DNA of 64,000 nucleotides, taken from contig NZ_FOSQ01000007.1 of assembly GCF_900114315.1 (NCBI RefSeq), forward strand, positions 98,282-162,281. Reading direction: 5' to 3'. The position numbers and the translations under genes were made by a program. Each line of letters starts with the position of its first letter. Within the stretch, counting starts at the first letter, position 1. Below the pieces are notes generated by a model. That model did no database searches. It was given only the letters and a program-made list of their open reading frames with translations, and had not been told where the DNA came from. Positions 1 to 8,563 of the stretch are shown here, piece after piece. Source of the DNA: Falsiroseomonas stagni DSM 19981. GTDB taxonomy: Bacteria; Pseudomonadota; Alphaproteobacteria; Acetobacterales; Acetobacteraceae.

Positions 1-3000
1 CATCGCCGATGGCATCGACCACGTAGGAATCGTTGCCGGCGCCGCCCACCATGCTGTCGGCGTCAAGCCCGCCATCCAGCCAGTCATTGCCATCGCCGCC
101 GACCAGCGTATCGCCGCCCGCAGCGCCGACCAGCGAGTCATTGCCCGCATCGCCATCCAGCACATTCGCGCCGGTATTGCCGGTCAGCACGTTGGCCAGC
201 GCATTGCCCGTACCGGCCAGGCCGGCCGTGCCGGTCAGCAGCAGGTTATCGACATGCGCCGCCAGGACATGGTTGACGGAGGCATTGACCCGGTCGATGC
301 CGCCGGAAGCCAACTCAGTGACCTCGTCGCCGCCATCGTCCACGACATAGAGATCGTTCCCGGAGCCGCCTTCCAGCGCATCCGCGCCAGGCCCGCCATC
401 CAGCGTGTCATTGCCGTCCTCGCCCCGCAGCACGTCGTTCCCCGCGCCGCCGGCCAGCGAATCGGCCCCACCCCGGCCCAGCAGCACATCGTCGCCACCG
501 GCGCCGCCCAGTTGGTCGGAACGCGCCGTGCCTTCCAGCGTCTCGGCGCCGGTGCCGCCGGACAGGCGCCGCCCCGCGAGGTTGACGACCAGGCTCCCCG
601 CCGTCGTGCCGCCCAGGCCATCATCCAGCGTGATCGTGAGCGTCCGGCGTTCCTCGCCCAGTTCCGCGCTGCTGGCGAAGGCGATCGCCTCCACCACCGC
701 CTCCACCACCGCCACGTCCCGGGTGCCGTTCAGCGCGACGAGGAAATCCGCGCCGCCCGTGCCGCCGCTGACACTGCCGACCACGATGCCGCCATGGATG
801 ACGTCGGTGCCGGACAGGCTGATGGCAGCGGTGGAGGCCAGGCCGATCACGTCCTCCGCCAACTGGCCGGAGACGACGATGCTGCCCGTGAAGAAGACGC
901 CATCCGGATCGCTGACGCTGACATCGGGGTCGAGCCGCACCGGCCCGGCCTCGATCCGCGGGGTCGAGAGGTTCAGCGCCGCCGCCAACCCGGCCAGGAC
1001 CGGGGGGGCGGAGGGCCGCAGCGTGATGCTCTGGGTGGACGGCGTCTGGTCCTCGTTGCCCGCGTCATCCACCGCGGTCACGGTGACGGTCCAGTCGCCT
1101 CGCGGCGCGGCCGGGATGCTGTAGGACCAGGAGCCGACGCCGCCGCCCTCGTCCTGGACGGCGGCGTAGACGATGCTCTGGGTACCGGATGGGTCTTCGA
1201 GCAGCAGGCGGACCACGGCCGAGCTGTCAGACACCGTGCCATCCAGGCGCAGCGTGGCGGCGGTGCTGATGACCGGCAGGGCCGCAAAGGTCGCCTCCGG
1301 CGGCGTCGTGTCGATCGTGATCTCGGTGGCGGGCGAGGTGGCGGATACGTTGCCGGCGACATCGGTCAGCCTGAAGGTGACGCGGTGCGTCCCCTCCGCC
1401 AGGACGGGAAGGTCGAGTTCCCAGACGCCGAAGCTGTCCGCAATCGCGGTGCCGACGGCAATGTCGTTGACGAGGACCGTGGCGGAGGACCCGGCCTCCC
1501 CATAGCCCCAGACCAGTGGGGTCGTGTCGGAGGTCAGGCGATCATTGTCGAGGACACCGGTGTCCGACGTCTCGTCCAGTTCCGCCGCTTCCAGGCTGGC
1601 GATCGTGAAGACCGGCGTGAAATGCAGCGGATTGGACGAAGCGCCGCCTGTGTTGTTGTTGCTGAACAGCCGCGTGCCGGCGAAGGTGCCGTCGGTGATC
1701 CAGAGTTCCCGCCCCCGCAAGCCATCATCGGCCCAGAAGACGACGCTGCCATCGGCCATCCGCGTCAGCGTGCCGGGGTCGGAGGACGCAGCGCCCGCGT
1801 TGAGGTCCAGCAACTGGTAGGTATCGCCGGTGCCGATGTCGAAGACCCAGAGTTCCCTGCCATAGTCCACGGTGGTCGCGGCGAAGACCACGCGGCCGTC
1901 GATGGTCTCCACCATCCCACTCGGCGTGCTGCTGTCGATGCCGGGCTCGATATCCGCCAGCAGGCGGGTGTTGGCGCTGGTCAGGTCGGTGATCCACAGC
2001 TCCGCACCGCGGATGTCGTCATCGGCCCGGAACAGGACCTGGCCGTCGGACAGCAGGGTGAAGTCGCCGGCTGCACTGCCATCCGAGCCGTCCTGGATGT
2101 CCTTGAGCATCCGGGTGCCGATCGCGGTGCCGTCCGTGATCCAGGCTTCCGCCCCCTCCGCCGCCGTCAGGCCGAGGAAGATGGCGCGTCCGCCGCCGAT
2201 GGCGGTGAAGGGATCGGCGGTGCTGGCGACATGGACGTCCCCGAGCGCCGTCGTGCCCGGCGCCGTGCCGTCGGTGATCCAGAGCTGCCCGGACAGCGAG
2301 GCGAAGAGAGCTGTCCCGTTGCCGAGCGCCGTGATCTCCCGCGGCGAGGACGAGCCCAGCCCATCGAGGTCCTTCAGCAGATAGGTGCCGCCAGCCGTAC
2401 CGTCCGTGATCCAGAGTTCGCGGCCCGATACGCCATCATCCGCCGTGAACAGGGCCTTCCCCGCGGTGAGCGAGACGATGCCCTGGACATCGCTGCCATC
2501 CGCGCCCGGCCTGATGTCCTTCGCCAACCTGGTGCCGTCGGCGGTGCCGTCCGTGATCCAGAGTTCGCGGCCCGATACGCCATCATCCGCGGAGAACAGG
2601 GCAAGCCCGGAGGACGCATCCAGCAGCGTCAGATGCCCGGGGTTGGCACCGCCACCCAGGTTGATGTCCTTCAGCAGGGTCGTGCCGGCCTCGGTCCCGT
2701 CCGTGACCCACAACTCCCGGCCGCTGGCGGGGTCGTCGAGCGTGAAGAGGACCTTCTGGTTCGGCAGCACGACCAGGCCGGCAGGATCGCTGCCGGCGGC
2801 GCCGGCGAAGGCATCGGTCAGGCGATGGAGGCCATCCCGGGCACCGTCGGTGACCCACAGCTCCGTCCCCGTCTCCCCAGTGCTCGCGTTGAAGACCACG
2901 CGCCCATCGGCGAGGGTGGCGATCTCCGCCGGGCCGACGGGGGCGCCGGAATAGCCGGTGGCGTTGAGGTCGGGAAGCTGGACGGCGTAGTATTCGCTGC

Positions 3001-5185
3001 CGTTGTAGAGCCAGACCTCGCGGTCACCCCCATCGCCGGCGGCGGTGAACAGGAAGGTGCCGGGATAGACCATGGTGAAGTCGCGCGGCGCGCTGCCCAG
3101 CGTGCCCCCGCGGATCTCCTGGAACAGGTAGGTGCCGGCGCTGGTGCCGTCGGTGATCCAGAGTTCGGCGTTGCCGGCGACACCTTCCGCGCTGAAGACG
3201 GCACGGCCATCGCCGATGCTGGTCAGGCCCGTGATGTTGGCGGAGTCTGGACCAGGCGCGATGTCGGCAAGGCGCCCGCCACTCGGCGTACCGCCATCGA
3301 ACAGGAAATAGCCGAGTTCGCGGCCGAAGCCCGCTTCCTCGAAGGTGAAGATGAAGGCTTCGGGCAGGGTGAAGGTGCCGCCGGGAAACCGGACGACGGG
3401 GCCGAGGATCGTGAAGTCCCGTATGGCGCTGCCGGCCGCGCCGGGCGTGAGGTCGAGCCCCCCCACCACGGTGTCGCCGGAGACGAGGAACAACTCCTCC
3501 CCCATGCCGGCGACATCGGCGATGACGACTGCCACGTCGCTGAAAATCGGCACGATGTCGGAGACGGAGAGAAGCGCGCCCCCGAAGACGTCCCAGCCCG
3601 TGATCGTGATCGTCGTATCGCCAACGGCCTTGCGGAGCGTGACGTTGCCGGTCCCGTCATCCGCCGCGAATAGCAGCGTCCCGTCCGCCAGCGCCGCGAG
3701 ATCCCCCACCTGCCCGCTGGCCGGACCCGGCGCGGCATCGAGGAACTGGGTCGTTCCGGCGGCGGTGCCATCCGTCACCCAGAGTTCGCGCCCATGGGCT
3801 GCCGTTTCCGCCACGAAGAAGACGCGGCCATCGCCCGAAGCGGTGAACTGGGTCGGCGTGGCGGCGAACAGGCCGCCCTCCGTCAGCGCATGGGTCCCGA
3901 AGGCGCTGCCATCCGTCACCCAGACATGGCTGCCATGCACGGAATCCACGGTGGTGAAGACGGCGCGGCCATCGGTGGTCGCGGTCAGGTTCTGGATGGC
4001 GGCGCCGTCGGGCAAGGTCGTCAGCGCGGTGGTGCCGGCACCGGTGCCGTTCGTCACCCAGAGTTCGGCGCCCGACGCTCCGTCGTCGCCGACGAAGAGC
4101 ACCCGGTCCGTCGTGCCCAGCACCACCGGCGTGACACCACCATCGACCCCGCCGCCACCGAGGGGCGAGACGTTCACCACCGGGTAGAAGGGGCCACCGG
4201 AACTCAGGAACCATTCCCGCACGCCCGACCCGCCATCGGCCGTCACCAGGACATCGAGGTTCCGGCCGCCGCCGGGGGCCTCCGTATCGATGAACAGCGT
4301 CAGCGCATCCGAGACATCGGACACGATGCCGCCGGCCTCGGTCTGAACCCGGAGCTCTTGGCGCCCATCGGCCAGGGCCTGGGTGGGCGTGATCGACCAG
4401 TTGCCGTCCGCATCCGCCGTGCCGGTGCCCAGCAGCCGCCCGCCGACGAGCAGGCGGATATCGGCGAAGGCCGCCGCAACGCCGGTGATGGTCGGCGTGT
4501 TGTCGTTGGTGATGCCGTCGCCGATGGCACCGCCATCGGATGCCACGGCAAGGCCGGGCGCCGCCGGCGCCGCCCCCGCGATGGTAAGCGACAGGTCGCG
4601 GGAGGCAGGGCCGGCATTGCCCGCCGCATCGACCTCCTGCGCCGTCACCACGCGGCTGCCGAGTTCCAGTGTATCGAGGGGCGTGAAGGTCCAGCCGCCG
4701 GTGGCGGAGGCGCTGGTGGAACCGACCACGATCCCGTCCACCAGGATCTCCACCATGGCGAGGGGCGTGGCCTGGCCGCGCAGGGTGGGCGTGACGTCGG
4801 TGGTGATGCGGTCGCCGACCACGCCGCTGTCGCCGGTGGGGTCGAGGCTGACGGTCGGCTGGGCGGTGGGGGGCGTGACGTCGATGACGAAGGTCAGCGG
4901 TGGTGAGGGGTCGGAGGGCGCCATCTCGCTGAGTTCGGCCGTGACCGTGACGTCATGCGACCCCTCGGCCAGGGGGCTCAGGGTGAAGCTCCACTGGCCG
5001 TCGGCGAAGGTGTCGCTGTCCACCAGGGCCCCGTCCAGATAGACGGAGACGAGGGCACCGGGCGCCGCAATCCCCTCGATCGTCGGTGCCGTCACCTTCG
5101 TGATGTTGTCGCCCGCCAGGCCGGAATCGGAGCCGGTGGCCAGGACCGGGGCGTTCGGCGTCGGGGAAAACCCACCACTCGGCAT
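1..5185 (-). CDS. Giant secreted ELWxxDGT-repeat / RTX calcium-binding protein (3' part beyond window)
   Basis: Open for 1,728 codons with no stop before the left edge, so the C-terminus is missing. The ATG at 5185 follows an in-frame TGA three codons upstream and has GGAG 10 nt before it. Residues 1-300 are three Ig-like modules. Residues about 330-1180 hold roughly a dozen clear and several decayed copies of the ELWxxDGTxxGT motif at about 49-residue spacing. Further Ig- and cadherin-like modules follow. Residues about 1540-1728 carry two blocks of GGxGxDxLxGG nonapeptides, which bind calcium in RTX proteins. There is no N-terminal signal peptide. RTX proteins without one normally leave by type I secretion using a C-terminal signal, which would lie outside this window. 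It is probably an adhesin or surface protein; no enzymatic domain is visible. The family assignment is firm, the role is inferred. Confidence 0.92.
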   Translation of the reverse strand, partial: MPSGGFSPTPNAPVLATGSDSGLAGDNITKVTAPTIEGIAAPGALVSVYLDGALVDSDTFADGQWSFTLSPLAEGSHDVTVTAELSEMAPSDPSPPLTFVIDVTPPTAQPTVSLDPTGDSGVVGDRITTDVTPTLRGQATPLAMVEILVDGIVVGSTSASATGGWTFTPLDTLELGSRVVTAQEVDAAGNAGPASRDLSLTIAGAAPAAPGLAVASDGGAIGDGITNDNTPTITGVAAAFADIRLLVGGRLLGTGTADADGNWSITPTQALADGRQELRVQTEAGGIVSDVSDALTLFIDTEAPGGGRNLDVLVTADGGSGVREWFLSSGGPFYPVVNVSPLGGGGVDGGVTPVVLGTTDRVLFVGDDGASGAELWVTNGTGAGTTALTTLPDGAAIQNLTATTDGRAVFTTVDSVHGSHVWVTDGSAFGTHALTEGGLFAATPTQFTASGDGRVFFVAETAAHGRELWVTDGTAAGTTQFLDAAPGPASGQVGDLAALADGTLLFAADDGTGNVTLRKAVGDTTITITGWDVFGGALLSVSDIVPIFSDVAVVIADVAGMGEELFLVSGDTVVGGLDLTPGAAGSAIRDFTILGPVVRFPGGTFTLPEAFIFTFEEAGFGRELGYFLFDGGTPSGGRLADIAPGPDSANITGLTSIGDGRAVFSAEGVAGNAELWITDGTSAGTYLFQEIRGGTLGSAPRDFTMVYPGTFLFTAAGDGGDREVWLYNGSEYYAVQLPDLNATGYSGAPVGPAEIATLADGRVVFNASTGETGTELWVTDGARDGLHRLTDAFAGAAGSDPAGLVVLPNQKVLFTLDDPASGRELWVTDGTEAGTTLLKDINLGGGANPGHLTLLDASSGLALFSADDGVSGRELWITDGTADGTRLAKDIRPGADGSDVQGIVSLTAGKALFTADDGVSGRELWITDGTAGGTYLLKDLDGLGSSSPREITALGNGTALFASLSGQLWITDGTAPGTTALGDVHVASTADPFTAIGGGRAIFLGLTAAEGAEAWITDGTAIGTRMLKDIQDGSDGSAAGDFTLLSDGQVLFRADDDIRGAELWITDLTSANTRLLADIEPGIDSSTPSGMVETIDGRVVFAATTVDYGRELWVFDIGTGDTYQLLDLNAGAASSDPGTLTRMADGSVVFWADDGLRGRELWITDGTFAGTRLFSNNNTGGASSNPLHFTPVFTIASLEAAELDETSDTGVLDNDRLTSDTTPLVWGYGEAGSSATVLVNDIAVGTAIADSFGVWELDLPVLAEGTHRVTFRLTDVAGNVSATSPATEITIDTTPPEATFAALPVISTAATLRLDGTVSDSSAVVRLLLEDPSGTQSIVYAAVQDEGGGVGSWSYSIPAAPRGDWTVTVTAVDDAGNEDQTPSTQSITLRPSAPPVLAGLAAALNLSTPRIEAGPVRLDPDVSVSDPDGVFFTGSIVVSGQLAEDVIGLASTAAISLSGTDVIHGGIVVGSVSGGTGGADFLVALNGTRDVAVVEAVVEAIAFASSAELGEERRTLTITLDDGLGGTTAGSLVVNLAGRRLSGGTGAETLEGTARSDQLGGAGGDDVLLGRGGADSLAGGAGNDVLRGEDGNDTLDGGPGADALEGGSGNDLYVVDDGGDEVTELASGGIDRVNASVNHVLAAHVDNLLLTGTAGLAGTGNALANVLTGNTGANVLDGDAGNDSLVGAAGGDTLVGGDGNDWLDGGLDADSMVGGAGNDSYVVDAIGD
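2401..2590 (-). repeat. Perfect 43-nt direct repeat inside the ELWxxDGT region
   Basis: Positions 2401-2443 and 2548-2590 are identical over 43 nt and lie 147 nt (49 codons) apart, exactly one protein repeat unit. They encode the motif SADDGVSGRELWITDGT-like core in adjacent units. Other units in the array are much more diverged, so this pair points to recent unit duplication or gene conversion. Confidence 0.85.
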
Positions 5186-5455
5186 CGTCCATCAACTCCA
5201 TCGGGGCAGAACAGGGCCCGGTGCTGGAAGCCCATCCTGGCTTCGCCACGGCGGGCAGGCAGGCGCCCCGCCGCGTTCACGAAGGAACCGCCCCTGCCGT
5301 GGCCCTGCCCGGCCGGGGCTCCAATCGTTAACGAAACCTTGCCGATATGGCACGAAACGGCAACGGCCCAAAACCCGATTCCATGAGACAGACGAGACAC
5401 TTGCGTGCCGCACACCCCCATGGGATCACGTCCCGGATCAGCGCCGCCGGGAACC

Positions 5456-6562
5456 ATGTCCGACGCCACCGTCCAGATCCGCAGCGGCGGCGACAGTGCG
5501 CCCCCCTACCAGGTGGAGGCCTCCGCCGGCTTCGCGGCCTGGCTGCGGGCGCAGGACATCGCATTGGCCGTCACCACCTACCAGATCGGCAAGGTCTTCC
5601 TGGTGGGGGCGGAGGATGAGCGGCAGCTCAACGTCACCGAACGCACCTTCGAACGCTGCCTCGGCATCGCGGCTGGCGGCGGGGCGCTGGCCCTGGCGGG
5701 GCGGAACGCGATCTACCGCTTCAGCAACATCCTGGCCCCGGGCCAGGTGCTGGAAGGGCATGACGCTGTCTATGCGCCGATGGCCGCCTGGTACACCGGC
5801 GACGTCTTCGCCCATGATGTCGGGCTGCTGCCCGATGGGCGCCCGGTCTTCGTCAATACCATGTTCTCCTGCCTGGCCGCGGTGGATGAGGCGACGAGCT
5901 TCCGCCCGGCCTGGCGGCCATCCTTCATCACCCGCCTGGCGCCGCAGGATCGCTGCCACCTGAACGGCCTGGCGATGGAGGAAGCGACGGGCCGCCCCGC
6001 CTTCGTCACGGCCTGCGCCACCACCGACACGCCGCGCGGCTGGGCGGAGCAGCGCGTGGGCCAGGGCGTCGTCATCGACCTGGCGCGGGATTCCGTGGTC
6101 TGCACCGGGCTCACCATGCCGCATTCGCCGCGGCTGCATGACGGGCGGCTCTATGTGCTGAACGCCGGCACAGGGGAGCTGGGGCTGGTGGATACCGGCG
6201 CTGGGCGGTTCCATCCCCTTGCCTTCCTGCCCGGCTTCGCGCGCGGCCTGGCGCTGCATCGCGGGCATGCGCTGGTCGGCCTGTCCCTGCCGCGGGTGAA
6301 CCAGGTCTTCGCCGGGCTGCCGCTGGACGACCGGCTGAAGGCGGAAGGGCGCGCGCCGGAATGCGCCGTGCTGGTCGTGGAACTCGCCAGCGGGCGGGTG
6401 CTGCACTGCATGCGGCTGGGGGGCATCGTGCGGGAACTCTACGACATCGCCATCCTGCCGGGCGCGCGGCGGCCGATGCTGGTGGGGCTGGCGCAGGGGC
6501 AGATCAACCGGCTGATCTCCGCCGGGCCGCCGACCACGCTCGCGGCGCTCCTGCCGCGATGA
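5456..6562 (+). CDS. TIGR03032 family protein
   Basis: A 368-residue protein that matches my recollection of the TIGR03032 family, whose biochemical function is not known. Family hallmarks include a TTYQIGK segment near residue 47, ERTFERCLG, HDVGLLPDGRPVFVNT, DRCHLNGLA, MPHSPR and GIVRELYD, spread along the whole length as in a beta-propeller-like fold. I chose the ATG at 5456 (GGGA just upstream); an in-frame GTG at 5405 would add 17 residues of low-complexity sequence. The 270 bases between this gene and the divergent RTX gene presumably hold both promoters, but no strong box is obvious. The stop overlaps the next gene by 4 nt, so the two are translationally coupled. Confidence 0.85.
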   Translation: MSDATVQIRSGGDSAPPYQVEASAGFAAWLRAQDIALAVTTYQIGKVFLVGAEDERQLNVTERTFERCLGIAAGGGALALAGRNAIYRFSNILAPGQVLEGHDAVYAPMAAWYTGDVFAHDVGLLPDGRPVFVNTMFSCLAAVDEATSFRPAWRPSFITRLAPQDRCHLNGLAMEEATGRPAFVTACATTDTPRGWAEQRVGQGVVIDLARDSVVCTGLTMPHSPRLHDGRLYVLNAGTGELGLVDTGAGRFHPLAFLPGFARGLALHRGHALVGLSLPRVNQVFAGLPLDDRLKAEGRAPECAVLVVELASGRVLHCMRLGGIVRELYDIAILPGARRPMLVGLAQGQINRLISAGPPTTLAALLPR

Positions 6563-7038
6563 GCAGCCGGGTGACGCCCGCGACGCGCGCGGCGGAGGCA
6601 GCGGGAATCCCCTTCCGACTGCTGGAATACGCCTACGATCCCGATGCCGATGCCATCGGGCTCCACGCCGCCGCCTCGCTCGGCATGGACCCCGCCCTGG
6701 TGTTCAAGACGCTGGTGGCCGTGCTCGACAGCGGCGAGATGGTGTGCGCGGCCATCCCCTCCGCCGCGCGGCTCGGGCTGAAGGCGCTGGCGGCGGCGGC
6801 GGGTGCCAGGCGGGCGGAGATGGCGCCCCCCGCCAAGGCGGAACGCGCCACCGGCTATGTCGTCGGCGGCATCAGCCCCTTCGGCCAGAAGAAGCGGCTG
6901 CGCTGCTTCCTGGATGCCAGCGCGCTGGCCCATCCCGAGATCGTCGTGAATGGCGGCCGGCGGGGCTTGCAGATCCTCCTCGCGCCGGCGGATGCGGTGA
7001 AGGCGCTGGGGGCGACGGTGGCCGCGATATCCGCCTGA
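6559..7038 (+). CDS. ybaK: YbaK/EbsC-type aminoacyl-tRNA deacylase
   Basis: 159 residues, the usual length for a free-standing YbaK/EbsC protein. These cytoplasmic enzymes hydrolyse mischarged tRNAs such as Cys-tRNA(Pro). Typical features are the LGMDPALVFKTLVA segment near residue 40, which carries the conserved lysine of the active site, the GGISPFGQKK loop near residue 105, and the VNGGRRGLQILL strand near residue 130. The start ATG overlaps the upstream stop (ATGA). The gene is followed directly by a decayed EAL-domain fragment rather than another intact gene. Confidence 0.9.
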   Translation: MSSRVTPATRAAEAAGIPFRLLEYAYDPDADAIGLHAAASLGMDPALVFKTLVAVLDSGEMVCAAIPSAARLGLKALAAAAGARRAEMAPPAKAERATGYVVGGISPFGQKKRLRCFLDASALAHPEIVVNGGRRGLQILLAPADAVKALGATVAAISA

Positions 7039-7041
7039 CCG

Positions 7042-7250
7042 GTGGGCCTGCTGCGGGACGTGGAGACGCCCCCGCCAAGCGCGCCATGGCCGCCGCATTG
7101 TGCTGCCTGGGCCGGGAGGCGGGCGCTCACATCGTGGCCGACGGGATCGAGACCCGGGCTGAGTGCCAGGTGCTGGCAGCGTCGGGCGTCAGCAAGGACC
7201 GGGGCAACCTGCTGGGCCGGCCGCTGGAGTTGACGGCCGGGAAGGCCGCG
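7042..7250 (+). pseudogene. EAL-domain (c-di-GMP phosphodiesterase) C-terminal remnant, frameshifted
   Basis: Only the last part of an EAL domain is readable. In frame from 7042 it reads GLLRDVET, matching the GL(V/I)RxIDxDP helix of EAL proteins. A shift at about 7068 moves to the next frame, which reads PAKRAMAAAL, then HIVADGIETRAE (equivalent to the VAEGVETEAE motif), then LLGRPLE (the GYLLGRP end). The EAL signature itself and everything upstream are missing, cut off at the end of the deacylase gene. No start or ribosome site serves it. It is best read as debris of a deleted signalling gene. If the shift were a sequencing error it would still lack two thirds of the domain. Confidence 0.72.
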
Positions 7251-7285
7251 CCGGGGTCATCCCGCACCCCGGCTGCCAGAGCAAT

Positions 7286-7315
7286 ATGCGTTCAGAGGGA
7301 ATCATCTGAACGCAT
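7286..7315. terminator. Hairpin, 11-bp perfect stem (possible terminator or REP-like palindrome)
   Basis: ATGCGTTCAGA at 7286-7296 pairs perfectly with TCTGAACGCAT at 7305-7315 across an 8-nt loop, and is followed by TTCTTCCT. It sits between the EAL remnant and the 3' end of the M24 gene, so it could end transcription from either side. Its GCGTTCA core recurs in the second hairpin at 7354-7369, which suggests a repeated palindromic element. Confidence 0.6.
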
Positions 7316-7321
7316 TTCTTC

Positions 7322-7369
7322 CTCTAGATTCAGTAACTTCTAGAGCATGAGCTGCGTTCATTTGAACGC
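7322..7369. repeat. Second palindrome pair sharing the GTTCA core
   Basis: CTCTAGA (7322-7328) is repeated inverted as TCTAGAG (7339-7345). Then GCGTTCA (7354-7360) pairs with TGAACGC (7363-7369) across two bases. The stretch is AT-richer than its surroundings and lies between a gene remnant and the M24 stop codon. Confidence 0.5.
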
Positions 7370-7375
7370 GGCCTG

Positions 7376-8530
7376 CTAGACCCGGATGATGTCGCGCGAA
7401 GCCTCCGACAGCAGCGTCGCCCCCGTCGCGGTGACGATGACGTTGTCGATCAGCCGCGCGCCCAGGCGTTCCTTGTGCAGGAAGATCGGCGGCTCGATCG
7501 TCAGCACCATGCCTTCCTCGATCACGCCCGTGGCGCCGCCGAACATGTTCAGGGGCTCGCCCCAGGATGGCGGGAAACCCGGCGCCAGGCCGTAGCCGGA
7601 GGTATGCAGCCGGCCCGCATCGAAGCCCGCCTCGGCGATGATGCGCTTTGCCGCCAGATGCGGCCCGATCGCGGGAACGCCGGGACGGATGGCGGCGATC
7701 ATGGCATCGCCGGCGGCGCGCACGACGTCATGGATATGCTGGTATCGCGCGGAGGGCGTGCCGAGGCAGAAATCGCGCCCGAGCGTCGCGGTGTACCGGC
7801 GAAAAGCAGCGCCGAGTTCGATGTTGCCGCCATCGCCCGCCCGCATCACCCGCTGCGTCGGCGCGCCATGCGCGTAGCAGAGGCGCTCCCCCGTCACGAG
7901 GTTCATGGTGCTGGCCGGCAGGCCGCAGCCGCTGGCGAGCAGGGCGCGATAGGCTTCCCCCGCCATGGCCAGTTCCGTGCAGCCCGGCCGCGCCACGGCG
8001 AGGCAGGCGGCCAGGGCGGCATCGGCATGGCGCGCGGCCTCCCGCACATGGGCGAGTTCCGCGGGCGACTTCCGCGCCCTTATGTCGTGGAGGAGGGTCG
8101 CGGGCTCCGCCACCAGCGCATCGCCCAGCAGGTCCTTCATCCGCGTGTAATGATGGGGGTGCAGGTAGTAGCCCGTCATCTCGATGCCGACGCGCGCGGT
8201 GGTCAGCCCGTGCCGGCCCGCCAGGGTGGCGAAGGCCTCGATCGGGTCCTCGGGCTCCGGGCCGCCCCAGGGGATGGCATCATCGACCCAGGCATCGTCG
8301 CGCCACTCGCCGATATCGGAACCGCGCGAGAGCAGCGTCAGCGGCCGGTCCTCCGCGGCCAGCAGCAGGCACTGGAAGGATTGGTAGGACTTCGCCTCCC
8401 CGCCCGTCAGCCAGAACAGCGATACGGGATGCAGCACCACCAGCCAGTCCAGCCCGGCATCCGCCACGGCGCGGCGCGCGCGGGCGACGCGATCCGCGAA
8501 TTCGTCGCGCGTGAAATCATGCTTCGACAT
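7376..8530 (-). CDS. M24-family peptidase fold protein, creatinase/ectoine-hydrolase type
   Basis: 384 residues: an N-terminal creatinase-N domain (about 12-150) and a pita-bread M24 domain (about 155-384). Classic M24 peptidases bind two metals through Asp, Asp, His, Glu, Glu. Here the first Asp site reads NIELGAAF, and the histidine of the GHGIG motif is a tyrosine in SGYGLAPGF, so the metal set is broken. This resembles creatinase and ectoine hydrolase (DoeA), which use the fold without metals, rather than Xaa-Pro aminopeptidase. It probably hydrolyses a C-N bond in a small molecule. It lies 33 nt downstream of a LysR gene on the same strand and is likely co-transcribed with it. Confidence 0.87.
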   Translation of the reverse strand: MSKHDFTRDEFADRVARARRAVADAGLDWLVVLHPVSLFWLTGGEAKSYQSFQCLLLAAEDRPLTLLSRGSDIGEWRDDAWVDDAIPWGGPEPEDPIEAFATLAGRHGLTTARVGIEMTGYYLHPHHYTRMKDLLGDALVAEPATLLHDIRARKSPAELAHVREAARHADAALAACLAVARPGCTELAMAGEAYRALLASGCGLPASTMNLVTGERLCYAHGAPTQRVMRAGDGGNIELGAAFRRYTATLGRDFCLGTPSARYQHIHDVVRAAGDAMIAAIRPGVPAIGPHLAAKRIIAEAGFDAGRLHTSGYGLAPGFPPSWGEPLNMFGGATGVIEEGMVLTIEPPIFLHKERLGARLIDNVIVTATGATLLSEASRDIIRV

Positions 8531-8563
8531 GGCGTGCCCCTGGTTTCGCTGCCGTCAGGCTAG

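Noticed and set aside
1-540. CRISPR-like periodic repeats.
   Set aside because: The regular pattern is the coding DNA of calcium-binding nonapeptides; there are no identical repeats with unique spacers.
254-3673. A 1,139-codon open frame on the plus strand opposite the RTX gene.
   Set aside because: It is the shadow of a strongly repetitive GC-rich gene: Arg/Gly/Ala-rich, no motifs, while the minus frame shows clear ELWxxDGT and RTX repeats.
7376-8530. Xaa-Pro aminopeptidase as the product.
   Set aside because: The metal ligands needed for that activity are replaced, so the creatinase/ectoine-hydrolase type is a better call.
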